6,976 nucleotides of DNA from Actinobacteria bacterium RBG_16_64_13. GTDB taxonomy: Bacteria > Actinomycetota > Thermoleophilia > RBG-16-64-13. Below are positions 1 to 6,976 of the stretch, piece after piece. The position numbers were made by a program, and so were the translations under genes. The stretch spans positions 51,467-58,442 of the forward strand of contig MELN01000037.1 in assembly GCA_001768675.1 (NCBI GenBank). Direction: 5' to 3'. Every line of letters starts with the position of its first letter. The stretch's first letter is position 1. A model generated the notes under the pieces. The model was given only the letters and a program-made list of their open reading frames with translations, was not told where the DNA came from and did not search any database.

Positions 1-449
1 TCGTGGTGCCCCACCAGTTCGGTTTCACCGAGACCCAGCGTTTCCCCCGGGAGCTGGTCGAAGAACTGGAAGGGCAGGGCCATTCCGTGTACTTCGGAAC
101 CATGCTCTTTCACACCGACAGGTTCTACGGTTCCGGGTCGCCCGAAGCGATGGCCATGGTGTTACGCACCATCTGTCAGGGCATGAAGGTATGCGTCGAG
201 ATAGTGCTCATGGCAGCAGACGGGGGCCTTGTGGCCCGGGGCGAGGAGGTCATCGCCGTCTCGGGCACCGGGCAGGGCGCCGACACCGCGGTCGTGGCCA
301 TCGCCTCGACTTCCCACAGGCTCCACGACCTCCACGTCACCGAGATCATCTGCAAACCCTTGCAGTCCCGGTCATGGGTGCGGGGTACCAGCCCTTACGA
401 CCCTCGCGCTCGAGATCTTCGTGATGCGCAGGACGCAACGGGCGACTAG
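1..449 (+). CDS. Pyruvate kinase alpha/beta (C-terminal) domain-like protein, 5'-truncated by the window edge
   Basis: The reading frame is open from the first base and ends at TAG 447-449. The GTG at base 3 is probably an internal valine codon, not the start, because related stand-alone proteins of this type are about 180-190 residues and begin with a nucleotide-binding-like segment absent here. About 148 residues remain. Recognisable blocks are VVPHQFGF at the left edge, GQGMKVCVEIVLMAADGGL (about residues 59-77 of the visible part), GEEVIAVSGTGQGADTAVV and EIICKP. These match the family annotated as pyruvate kinase alpha/beta domain-containing proteins, which carry only the C-terminal fold of pyruvate kinase and lack its catalytic barrel. 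No enzymatic role is established and I assign none. After EIICKP there is an Arg/Asp-rich tail of about 28 residues that looks unconserved. The gene converges on glcF with a 33-bp gap in which I see no convincing terminator. Confidence 0.8.
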   Translation, partial: VVPHQFGFTETQRFPRELVEELEGQGHSVYFGTMLFHTDRFYGSGSPEAMAMVLRTICQGMKVCVEIVLMAADGGLVARGEEVIAVSGTGQGADTAVVAIASTSHRLHDLHVTEIICKPLQSRSWVRGTSPYDPRARDLRDAQDATGD

Positions 450-482
450 AGGCCGATCTCCGCGAGCCTGGCGCTTCGCTGC

Positions 483-1799
483 TCATGCTCCATACCTATC
501 GCACACCTGGCTGATGTTGAGCACGGTGATATCGAACCCGGCGCGCTTGGCGCCGAAGCTGAGCTGCATCATGCAGGCCGGGCATTCGGTGACCAGCACG
601 GAGGCACCGGTGGCCTCGACGAAGCCCATCTTCCGAGCGATGATCGCCGCCGACGTCTCCGGGTGAAGGACACCGTAGGTGCCGGCGGCCCCGCAGCAGG
701 AGTCGGACTCGGCCGCCTCTCTCAACTCGAGTCCGGGCAGAGCTCGCAGCAACTCCCGCGGCTGTACAACCACGTTCTGATACCGCCGCCCGAGATGGCA
801 GGGATCATGATACGTCACGACGATGCGGTCCTCCGAGCCTGCTTCGCCCCCTTCCTGGCCCGGCGGCACTTCGAGACCTCCGCGCTCCATCACGAATTCG
901 CTGAAACTTCTAGTCTTCTCCGCAAGCCGACCCGCCAGAGCCGACCACTCCGGGTCGCCCGCGAGTATCTTCGGATACTCCTTGAGATGCCCCGAGCAAC
1001 TCCCGCATTCCGAAACGATGGCGGCGAAGCGATCGAGGTCGCCGAGTCGCCGCAGGTTCTCGCGGGCCAGCTGCGCCGCGGCCTCGACATCGCCGTAGCC
1101 GTGAGCAGCGAGCCCGCAGCAGCAGTTTTCCAGGACCTCTACCCCCATCCCCAGGCGCTCGAGCACTCGGACCGTAGCCTCGCCCACCTCAGGAAGCGCG
1201 TAGTTGTATCCACACGACATCCAGTAACCCACGATGGGCCGGCCGCGACTGTCCGCCCCCCTGCGCTTGGCCAGACGGGTGGCCAGCAGAGGCCCGGGAG
1301 TACCGGCCCGAAACTCCATCGCACGCTCGAGCTTCGGATTAAGCAGGCCGACCAGCCCCACCCTCCGCGCCAAGTCGGCCAGGCCGGTCCGCCGGACTGC
1401 CCACAGGCTCCGAACCAGTGCGCGCATCAACCTCGGCCTCGGAAGCAGGCTGCGGAACACCCTCCGCTGGAGGAAGCCGCGACCGAAGCGTTCCGCATAC
1501 GCGTGCCTGAACGACATGACCACTTCATCGGTCTTGACAGCGCTGAAGCAGTTCTCGGTACAGGCGCGACAGAGGAGACAGTTGGCAAACGCTTCTTTGA
1601 CCTCGGGGCCGAGCTCAGCACGCTCTTCGATCATGTTGCGGAAGAGGGCCACCTTCCCGCGGGCCACATATGCTTCGCGCCCGGTGGCCCGGAACACGGG
1701 GCATGCCGGTTGGCAGAACCCGCACTTGCCGCAGGTGACCACGTGGTCGTAGAGGGCCCGGAACTCCTCGGGCGGACCTTTGCTCGTATCAGCCGGCAT
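483..1799 (-). CDS. glcF: Glycolate oxidase iron-sulfur subunit GlcF
   Basis: A 438-residue protein, slightly longer than E. coli GlcF (about 407). It transfers electrons from the flavin subunits of glycolate oxidase to the downstream acceptor. An N-terminal ferredoxin-like domain carries two tetracysteine motifs: C23-x2-C26-x2-C29-x3-C33-P, and C74-x2-C77-x2-C80-x3-C84. The last cysteine of the second motif is followed by Phe instead of the usual Pro. Two CCG-type cysteine-rich domains follow. The first has C196, the triple C226-C228 and SECGSC (C265, C268). The second has HDPCH (C334), SCCGAAGTYG (C368-C369) and TECPAC (C406, C409). No signal peptide or transmembrane helix is evident. The frame stays open upstream to about 2159, but that stretch lies inside glcDE and lacks family sequence. 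The chosen ATG (1799-1797) overlaps the glcDE stop by one base; an in-frame GTG immediately before it (1802-1800) is an alternative. A LutA/lactate-type subunit is possible from the fold alone, but the GlcD and GlcE neighbours favour GlcF. Confidence 0.9.
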   Translation of the reverse strand: MPADTSKGPPEEFRALYDHVVTCGKCGFCQPACPVFRATGREAYVARGKVALFRNMIEERAELGPEVKEAFANCLLCRACTENCFSAVKTDEVVMSFRHAYAERFGRGFLQRRVFRSLLPRPRLMRALVRSLWAVRRTGLADLARRVGLVGLLNPKLERAMEFRAGTPGPLLATRLAKRRGADSRGRPIVGYWMSCGYNYALPEVGEATVRVLERLGMGVEVLENCCCGLAAHGYGDVEAAAQLARENLRRLGDLDRFAAIVSECGSCSGHLKEYPKILAGDPEWSALAGRLAEKTRSFSEFVMERGGLEVPPGQEGGEAGSEDRIVVTYHDPCHLGRRYQNVVVQPRELLRALPGLELREAAESDSCCGAAGTYGVLHPETSAAIIARKMGFVEATGASVLVTECPACMMQLSFGAKRAGFDITVLNISQVCDRYGA

Positions 1800-1802
1800 C
1801 AC
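1797..1802 (-). promoter_or_regulatory. Stop-start overlap coupling glcDE and glcF translation
   Basis: On the minus strand the six bases read GTGATG. The TGA ends glcDE, and its A is also the A of the glcF ATG. The preceding GTG is in frame with glcF and is an alternative initiator. Upstream there is only a partial purine-rich GGCGG about 6 nt from the ATG. Re-initiation by ribosomes finishing glcDE is thus the likely way GlcF is made at matched levels. Confidence 0.65.
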
Positions 1803-4699
1803 ATGCCGCCGACATATCGGCGAGGGTTGAGAACGCCATGGGGATCGAATCGATCCTTGATCCGCCTCATCAACCCGACCGATGGGCCCGGGTCTCCCCA
1901 CGCGTCGAAGCCCAACGGCAGCAGCGTCAGACCGTCCCTGACCACCAGGTGGCCGCCGGCTGCGACGGCTCGCCCGCGGAGACCAGATACGAAGTCGCCA
2001 AGAAGAGGCGCCGTCCCTGCGGAGGGCGCTTCCGGTTCCGCCGCTCCCGCTCGTCCCAATATCGTGAGATCGACCGTCCCGCGCGCCGCGCCGATGCGAC
2101 ACGCCAGTGGGAAGCCCGCCGCCTCGGCCCCCGAGACCGCCGCCTCGGCAAACGCCCACGCCTCGCGTAGAGGCAAGGAGGCGCGGAGAGCCAGGCCTGA
2201 CCCGGAAACCATCGGCTTCGGACCGGCATTGGCCAGCGTGTCCAAGACGGACTCGGCCCGTTCGTCTTCAAGGACTGCCGGAGGCCGCGTCTCGAACCTG
2301 CCGCTGACCTCCCTGACCGAACGCCCTACCGTCGCGGGATGGCCCGCGAAAGCGGCCAGTAGTAGCCAGCTTTCGCCGTCTGCTATGTCCGTCTCCACGC
2401 CGCCGAGGAGCGTGCCGGCCTCGGCTGCAGCGACAGAGACAGCGCGCACGCAAGCCGGCGAGATCACCTCGAGAGCGAGGGGCTGCAGGTGGGAATCGAT
2501 GATTTGGGCGGCCAGCTCTCCGCCTTGTCCCAGCGAGGTCAAGGGGATGACCATGAGGGCCTGCTTGCCGGGACGGGGCAACAGGCGAAAGGTGACCTCA
2601 GTGAGCACCCCCAAGGCCCCGAACGAGCCGATGAACAGCTTGGTGACATCGTAGCCCGTGACGTTCTTCATGGTGCGGCCGCCGAACTTCACGACGCTAC
2701 CGTCGGCAAGCACAGCCCTGACTCCGAGCACAACGTCCCTCAGGCCTCCGAACCCAGCTCCGCGGGCACCCTGATCGGCGGTCGCGGTCACACCGCCTAT
2801 GGTCGCGAAGCCGGGCCATTGCGGATCGAGCGGCAGGACGCGACCGACCGAGGCCGCGCGCGCACGGACCTCAGCTATGGTCATGCCGGCCGCCGCAGAC
2901 AGGCTGAGATTGTCGGCATCGACATGAGAGAAGCCACGCAAGTCCCGCGTGCGCAGCAAGAGGTCGAACCTACCCGGACGGTTCCCCCAACCCAGTTTGG
3001 TCCCCCCGCCCGCGACGCACACACCGAGACCCTCGCGGTTGGCCAAAGCAAGGATGGCGCTCAGTTGGTCTTCGTCGGCAGGGAATACTCCCAGGGGAGC
3101 TGGGATGTCGTGAATGGCCACAGTGGGCCTCCGATCCACTCGCTCCTCGCCCAGGAGCGTGGCAAGCCGGTCGGCCAGGCGATCGCCCGCAGGGTAATGC
3201 TCCACAGGCGTCTTGGCCGCCTTGGGCGCCTCGGCCCCTCTGTTCGCTCCGGCCGCCTCGGCTGCTGAGGCCGACGCGCCCGCCTCCGGCGGCGCGGCCG
3301 GGCCGGGCAGGACCTTGCCCGGGTTGCAGAGACCCCGCGGATCGAAGGCATCCTTCACGAAGGCCTGCGCCCTGAGATCCGCCTCGTCGAAGACCAGCCG
3401 CATGGCGTCGAGCTTCTCGATGCCGATGCCGTGCTCGCCGCTGACCGTCCCCCCCAGGTCGACACAGACCCGTAGAACCTCCAAGCCCGCGGCCATGACG
3501 CTCTTCCTGTCTTCCTCCTTGCGGCTGTCGAAGAGCAGGAGGGGGTGAAGGTTCCCGTCGCCGGCATGAAAGACACTGGCAACGTTCAGATCGTACCGAC
3601 ACCCGATCTCGGCGACCCTCCGAAGCGCTTCCGGCAGCTCGGTGCGAGGCACGGTGCCGTCCGCGACGAGGTAGTTCGGCGCAAGACGCGAGATCGCTCC
3701 AAAAGCCCCCTTCCGTCCTTTCCACAACGCGGCCCTTTCGGCCTCATCCTGAGCCACCCGTACGTCTTGCACACCGTTGGCCCGGCAGATGGCCACGATC
3801 TGCTCGGCCATCTCGTCCATGCCCTCGAGCAACCCGTCGAGCTCGATGAGAAGCACCGCGGCGGCCTCTCGGGGGAAACCACAGGCCATACTCTCTTCCA
3901 CCGCATTGATAGTGCGGTTGTCCATCATCTCCAGGGTCGCCGGGACCAGCCCGGCCGCCACAATGGCAGACACGATATGCCCGCCCTCCTCTATCGAGCC
4001 ACAGACCGCCAGCAAGGTCTTGACCGCCTCAGGCTTTCTAAGGACGCGGAGTATGGCGGCAGTGGCCACCCCCAGAGTGCCCTCGCTGCCGACGAAGACG
4101 CCGGTCAGGTCGAAGCCCAGAGAGCCGTGGCTCCTGCCCCCCAGCCAGACGACCTCGCCGTCGGGGAGCACTACCTCTATGCCGAGCACGTGGTTCGAGG
4201 TCACCCCGTACTTGAAGCAGTGGGGCCCGCCCGCGTTCTCAGCGACATTCCCGCCGAGCGAGCAGGCCTTCTGACTGGCCGGGTCGGGGGCGTAGTAGTA
4301 GCCGAGCGGCTCCAAGGCGGTGGAGATATCGAGGTTGAAGATGCCGGGTTGGACGAGCATGCGCTGATTGGGTAAGTCGATCTCGAGGACCCGGTTCATC
4401 CGGCCCATCTCGAGAACGACGGCCTTGTGAAGGGCGATGGCCCCGCCGCTGATGTTCGTGCCGCCTCCCCGCGGCACGAACGGGACTCCCTCCCGGGCGA
4501 GCAGACGCACCACCGCGGACACTTCCGCGGTGGAATGGACAAACACCACGAGCCGAGGAAGAGAACGCTCCAGATACGCGTCGTACTCGTACGTCTGGAG
4601 GTCCACCGTCGCGTCGAGCACGTTCCTCCGCCCAACGATCGCCCGAAGCTCTCTTACCAGCGAATCGGCCATGGCCTCCGCCCACTGCGACGCCAGCAT
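1799..4699 (-). CDS. glcDE: Fused glycolate oxidase flavin subunits GlcD-GlcE
   Basis: A 966-residue protein with two consecutive FAD-linked oxidase modules. Residues about 10-466 are GlcD: a PCMH-type FAD-binding domain with PRGGGTNISGG (77-86) and SLGGNVAENAGG (147-158), then an FAD-oxidase C-terminal domain with HAGDGNLHP (378-386), GTVSGEHGIG (417-426) and FDPRGLCNPGKVL. It should oxidise glycolate to glyoxylate. An Ala/Pro/Glu-rich linker spans about 467-497. Residues about 500-966 resemble GlcE: a second FAD-binding domain with VAGGGTKLGWG (562-572), GGRTMKNVTGYD (673-684) and a terminal DRFDPHGVLNPRRY. The GlcE half lacks the HAGDGN and GEHGIG motifs, as is normal for that subunit. E. 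coli uses separate GlcD (499 aa) and GlcE (350 aa). The frame stays open upstream to 5299 but there runs antisense to the aminotransferase, so it is not coding. Possible starts are ATG 4699 (weak AGG, 5 nt away) and ATG 4672 (GGAGG only 2 nt away, giving 957 aa). A D-lactate or other 2-hydroxyacid substrate cannot be excluded. Confidence 0.88.
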   Translation of the reverse strand: MLASQWAEAMADSLVRELRAIVGRRNVLDATVDLQTYEYDAYLERSLPRLVVFVHSTAEVSAVVRLLAREGVPFVPRGGGTNISGGAIALHKAVVLEMGRMNRVLEIDLPNQRMLVQPGIFNLDISTALEPLGYYYAPDPASQKACSLGGNVAENAGGPHCFKYGVTSNHVLGIEVVLPDGEVVWLGGRSHGSLGFDLTGVFVGSEGTLGVATAAILRVLRKPEAVKTLLAVCGSIEEGGHIVSAIVAAGLVPATLEMMDNRTINAVEESMACGFPREAAAVLLIELDGLLEGMDEMAEQIVAICRANGVQDVRVAQDEAERAALWKGRKGAFGAISRLAPNYLVADGTVPRTELPEALRRVAEIGCRYDLNVASVFHAGDGNLHPLLLFDSRKEEDRKSVMAAGLEVLRVCVDLGGTVSGEHGIGIEKLDAMRLVFDEADLRAQAFVKDAFDPRGLCNPGKVLPGPAAPPEAGASASAAEAAGANRGAEAPKAAKTPVEHYPAGDRLADRLATLLGEERVDRRPTVAIHDIPAPLGVFPADEDQLSAILALANREGLGVCVAGGGTKLGWGNRPGRFDLLLRTRDLRGFSHVDADNLSLSAAAGMTIAEVRARAASVGRVLPLDPQWPGFATIGGVTATADQGARGAGFGGLRDVVLGVRAVLADGSVVKFGGRTMKNVTGYDVTKLFIGSFGALGVLTEVTFRLLPRPGKQALMVIPLTSLGQGGELAAQIIDSHLQPLALEVISPACVRAVSVAAAEAGTLLGGVETDIADGESWLLLAAFAGHPATVGRSVREVSGRFETRPPAVLEDERAESVLDTLANAGPKPMVSGSGLALRASLPLREAWAFAEAAVSGAEAAGFPLACRIGAARGTVDLTILGRAGAAEPEAPSAGTAPLLGDFVSGLRGRAVAAGGHLVVRDGLTLLPLGFDAWGDPGPSVGLMRRIKDRFDPHGVLNPRRYVGGM
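3206..3301 (-). other. Interdomain linker of the GlcD-GlcE fusion
   Basis: Encodes about residues 467-498 of the fusion, a run dominated by Ala with Pro, Glu, Gly and Lys and no hydrophobic core pattern. It lies between the normal C-terminal GlcD signature (NPGKVL) and the first GlcE-like segment. No stop codon interrupts it. The first plausible internal initiator, a GTG for Val499, has no Shine-Dalgarno sequence at a useful distance. It therefore reads as a flexible tether and not as a hidden gene boundary. Confidence 0.7.
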
Positions 4700-4710
4700 G
4701 GTTGCCTGAT

Positions 4711-4739
4711 ATCTTAGCGGAGCCTGAGTGTAAGGTCGT
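4711..4739 (-). promoter_or_regulatory. Weak sigma70-like promoter candidate for glcDE-glcF
   Basis: On the minus strand, a -10-like TAAGAT (4716-4711, 4 of 6 consensus) lies 17 bp downstream of ACGACC (4739-4734, 3 of 6 matches to TTGACA). Transcription would begin near 4704. That leaves an almost leaderless message for ATG 4699, or a leader of about 30 nt for ATG 4672. The -35 match is poor and coincides with a GGTCGTT repeat copy, so an activator may be needed or the call may be chance. Confidence 0.25.
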
Positions 4740-4760
4740 TCGGTTTGACGGCTGGTCGTT
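4734..4760. repeat. Two direct GGTCGTT repeats, 20-bp period
   Basis: GGTCGTT occurs at 4734-4740 and again at 4754-4760. The 20-bp spacing is about two helical turns, which would put both copies on the same face of the DNA, as for a dimeric or tandem-bound regulator. The position inside the divergent promoter region is suggestive, but seven bases repeated twice can arise by chance. Confidence 0.35.
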
Positions 4761-4774
4761 GTTGATAGCCATTT

Positions 4775-4780
4775 AGGAGG
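4775..4780 (+). promoter_or_regulatory. Ribosome binding site of the aminotransferase gene
   Basis: AGGAGG, a perfect Shine-Dalgarno core, lies 6 nt before the ATG at 4787. It fixes this start and is much stronger than the sites upstream of glcDE or glcF. Confidence 0.85.
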
Positions 4781-4786
4781 TCCAGG

Positions 4787-5983
4787 ATGTCGGAAGGTCC
4801 AAACGCCAGCGATTTCCACGACCTCGACCCAGCGATCCGTGTGCTGATGGGTCCGGGTCCAAGCGACGTACCCCCCCGTGTGTTGCGCGCCATGGCTGCA
4901 CCCACGCTGGGGCACTTGGACCCTGACTTCCTCGAGCTGATGACGGAGACCCAGGTGCTGCTGCGGGCCGTGTTCCAGACTCAGAATCCTCTCACCATAC
5001 CGGTCTCGGGGACAGGCAGCGCGGGGATGGAAGCCTGCTTTGTGAACCTCGTTGAGCCCGGAGATCAAGTGGCGATAGTGGTGAACGGAGTGTTCGGCAC
5101 GCGCATGGTCGATTGCGCGGGGCGGCTGGGAGCCGAGATCATCCCCATCGAGGTCGAATGGGGAAGGGCGGCCGATCCTCAGGCGGTTGCCGATGCCTTG
5201 AAAGGCAAACAGCCCAAGATCGTAGCCGTCGTTCATGCCGAGACGTCGACCGGCGTATGTCAGCCGCTCACCGAAATCATCGCGATCGCGAAGGAGCATG
5301 GGGCTCTCATGATGGTGGACTGCGTCACCTCCCTCGGGGGAGTCGAAGTGGCCCTCGACTCCTGGGAAATAGACGCCGCCTTCAGCGGCACTCAGAAATG
5401 CCTATCTTGCCCCCCGGGACTGGCGCCCCTTTCGTTTGACGAGAAGGCTGTCGCGAAGATGATGGCGCGCAAGACGAAGGTCAAGTCCTGGTACCTCGAT
5501 CTGACCATGGTGGGCGACTACTGGGGAGCCCAAAGGAAGTACCATCACACTGCTCCCATCAACATGATCTATGCGCTGCGCGAGGCCTTGAGGCTTGTCG
5601 TGGAAGAAGGCCTGGACGCCCGGTTCGCCAGGCATCGCCTGAACCACGAAGCCCTGGTCGCAGGTATCGAGGGCATGGGGCTCCGGATGCTGGTGCCCGC
5701 GGCAGAGCGGCTGGCGTCCCTCAACTCTGTGTGCATCCCAGCCGGGGCAGACGACCTTGGCACTCGCCGCGCCCTCCTCCGGCAGTTCGGCTTGGAGATC
5801 GGCGCGGGGTTGGGTCCTCTCGCCGGGAAGATCTGGCGCGTGGGCCTGCAAGGCCACTCGGCGACCGAGCGTAACGTGAGGCTTTTCCTCACGGCCTTGG
5901 AGTCGGTCTTGAAGAGCCAAGACGTCGAGGCGCAGCCCGGTGGCCCCGAAGCGGCCGATAGGGTGTACGCGCGCTCGCGTTGA
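4787..5983 (+). CDS. Alanine/serine-glyoxylate aminotransferase family protein (class V PLP enzyme)
   Basis: A 398-residue cytosolic fold-type I, class V aminotransferase, normal length for the AGXT/SGAT family. Visible motifs are GPGPSDVPP near the N-terminus (22-30); SGTGSAGMEA (74-83), the cofactor phosphate loop; HAETSTG (150-156); VDCVTSLGG with Asp178, expected to pair with the pyridine nitrogen; SGTQK with Lys204 as the predicted PLP Schiff-base lysine; YHHTAP (252-257); and WRVGLQGH with Arg351, the probable substrate-carboxylate contact. The likely reaction is glyoxylate plus alanine (or serine) giving glycine plus pyruvate (or hydroxypyruvate). Divergence from glycolate oxidase genes supports glyoxylate as acceptor. 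The amino donor cannot be read from sequence, and (S)-ureidoglycine-glyoxylate aminotransferase (PucG) is a close relative, although no purine-degradation genes are seen here. The ATG is chosen for its perfect upstream AGGAGG. The last 20 or so residues are polar and probably disordered. Confidence 0.88.
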   Translation: MSEGPNASDFHDLDPAIRVLMGPGPSDVPPRVLRAMAAPTLGHLDPDFLELMTETQVLLRAVFQTQNPLTIPVSGTGSAGMEACFVNLVEPGDQVAIVVNGVFGTRMVDCAGRLGAEIIPIEVEWGRAADPQAVADALKGKQPKIVAVVHAETSTGVCQPLTEIIAIAKEHGALMMVDCVTSLGGVEVALDSWEIDAAFSGTQKCLSCPPGLAPLSFDEKAVAKMMARKTKVKSWYLDLTMVGDYWGAQRKYHHTAPINMIYALREALRLVVEEGLDARFARHRLNHEALVAGIEGMGLRMLVPAAERLASLNSVCIPAGADDLGTRRALLRQFGLEIGAGLGPLAGKIWRVGLQGHSATERNVRLFLTALESVLKSQDVEAQPGGPEAADRVYARSR

Positions 5984-5998
5984 CGCGGCATGAACGCG

Positions 5999-6018
5999 CG
6001 GGGTGGCCGGTCCCCGGC
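5999..6018 (+). terminator. Possible GC-rich hairpin after the aminotransferase gene
   Basis: Two mutually exclusive hairpins are possible: CGGGG (5999-6003) with CCCCG (6012-6016) and an 8-nt loop, or GCCGG (6006-6010) with CCGGC (6014-6018) and a 3-nt loop. Neither is followed by a T-run, so an intrinsic terminator is doubtful. It lies 16 bases after the stop codon, a sensible place for a transcript end. Confidence 0.25.
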
Positions 6019-6047
6019 TTGCTGTGTGCGAAGGGGCGGACTAGTAT
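6019..6047 (+). promoter_or_regulatory. Sigma70-like promoter candidate for the PAS sensor gene
   Basis: TTGCTG (6019-6024) and TAGTAT (6042-6047, 4 of 6 consensus) are separated by exactly 17 bp. They lie in the 119-bp gap after the aminotransferase stop. The start point would be near 6053-6055, giving a leader of about 50 nt. The -35 matches only TTG. The arrangement suggests separate transcription of the sensor gene, not read-through from the aminotransferase. Confidence 0.4.
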
Positions 6048-6090
6048 TGGGCCGAGCGTCAAGGAGTCGCTCCAAACGCCCTCGATCGGC

Positions 6091-6096
6091 GAGGAG
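6091..6096 (+). promoter_or_regulatory. Ribosome binding site of the PAS sensor gene
   Basis: GAGGAG lies 6 nt before the ATG at 6103 and supports that codon as the start. Confidence 0.7.
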
Positions 6097-6102
6097 TCAA
6101 CG

Positions 6103-6976
<874 letters not shown>

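Larger units (their letters stand above)
4700..4786. promoter_or_regulatory. Divergent control region between glcDE-glcF and the aminotransferase gene
   Basis: These 87 bp separate the divergent start codons and must hold, or be overlapped by, the promoters of both units. The stretch is visibly more AT-rich than the flanking genes. It contains a GATATC palindrome (4708-4713), two GGTCGTT copies 20 bp apart, a TTGACG hexamer (4745-4750, + strand) without a good -10 partner at 16-18 bp, and the aminotransferase ribosome binding site. A shared regulator responding to glycolate or glyoxylate is a reasonable inference, but no known operator consensus is recognised. Confidence 0.6.

Noticed and set aside
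450..482. Possible bidirectional terminator between the convergent first gene and glcF
   Set aside because: Only a 3-bp stem (GCG-CTT-CGC) and short inverted words are found, with no T-runs on either strand.
1803..2159. Upstream extension of the glcF frame to about 558 residues
   Set aside because: It overlaps the glcDE C-terminus out of frame, is Arg/Gly-rich, and precedes the normal GlcF N-terminus and its first Fe-S motif.
663..2654. A 663-codon open frame on the + strand opposite glcF and the end of glcDE
   Set aside because: It is antisense to clear GlcF and GlcE coding sequence. Its translation is rich in Pro, Arg, Ala and His with no recognisable domain, which is typical of a shadow frame in GC-rich DNA.
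3545..4375. A 276-codon + strand frame opposite the GlcD half
   Set aside because: It is antisense to conserved GlcD FAD-binding sequence, with a His/Pro/Arg-rich product and no recognisable motif.
4700..5299. Upstream extension of the glcDE frame (about 200 extra codons)
   Set aside because: It lies antisense to the well-supported aminotransferase gene and has no similarity to GlcD. The GlcD family normally begins near the residues encoded just inside 4699 or 4672.
5976..5987. Perfect inverted repeat CGCGT/ACGCG across the aminotransferase stop codon
   Set aside because: The 2-nt loop is too small for a stable full hairpin, there is no T-run, and CG-rich words like this are common in such sequence.

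Overview
The window is GC-rich bacterial DNA (roughly 60-65 % G+C by eye) and gene-dense. It carries one whole metabolic module flanked by two truncated genes. The sequence does not fix the host. GC-rich codon use, an orphan pyruvate-kinase C-terminal-like protein and a PAS sensor with a cysteine cluster would suit a high-GC anaerobic or facultative lineage (for example a deep actinobacterial, Chloroflexi-like or GC-rich Firmicutes/deltaproteobacterial genome). That is inference only.

Layout. (i) Bases 1-449, + strand: the 3' part of a small pyruvate-kinase alpha/beta-domain-like protein. (ii) Bases 483-4699, - strand: a two-gene operon converging on it. The upstream gene encodes a 966-residue protein joining GlcD (catalytic FAD subunit) to GlcE (second FAD subunit) through an alanine-rich linker. 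The downstream gene encodes GlcF (the [4Fe-4S]/cysteine-rich subunit), and its start overlaps the glcDE stop. (iii) Bases 4700-4786: a short divergent control region. (iv) Bases 4787-5983, + strand: a class V PLP aminotransferase of the alanine/serine-glyoxylate aminotransferase family. (v) Bases 5984-6102: an intergenic stretch with a possible hairpin and a sigma70-like promoter. (vi) Bases 6103 to the end, + strand: the 5' part of a multi-PAS signalling protein with a Cys4 cluster, probably a sensor kinase or cyclic-di-GMP enzyme whose output domain lies beyond the window.

How the genes fit together. GlcDE plus GlcF would oxidise glycolate to glyoxylate and pass electrons through flavin and Fe-S centres to a membrane or soluble acceptor. 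The divergently transcribed aminotransferase would convert the glyoxylate to glycine at the expense of alanine or serine. Together they form a compact glycolate-salvage (glycolate to glyoxylate to glycine) unit built around one 87-bp promoter region. The most unusual feature is the GlcD-GlcE fusion. I see no mobile element, CRISPR array, tRNA or rRNA, and no clear evidence of a wholly new system.
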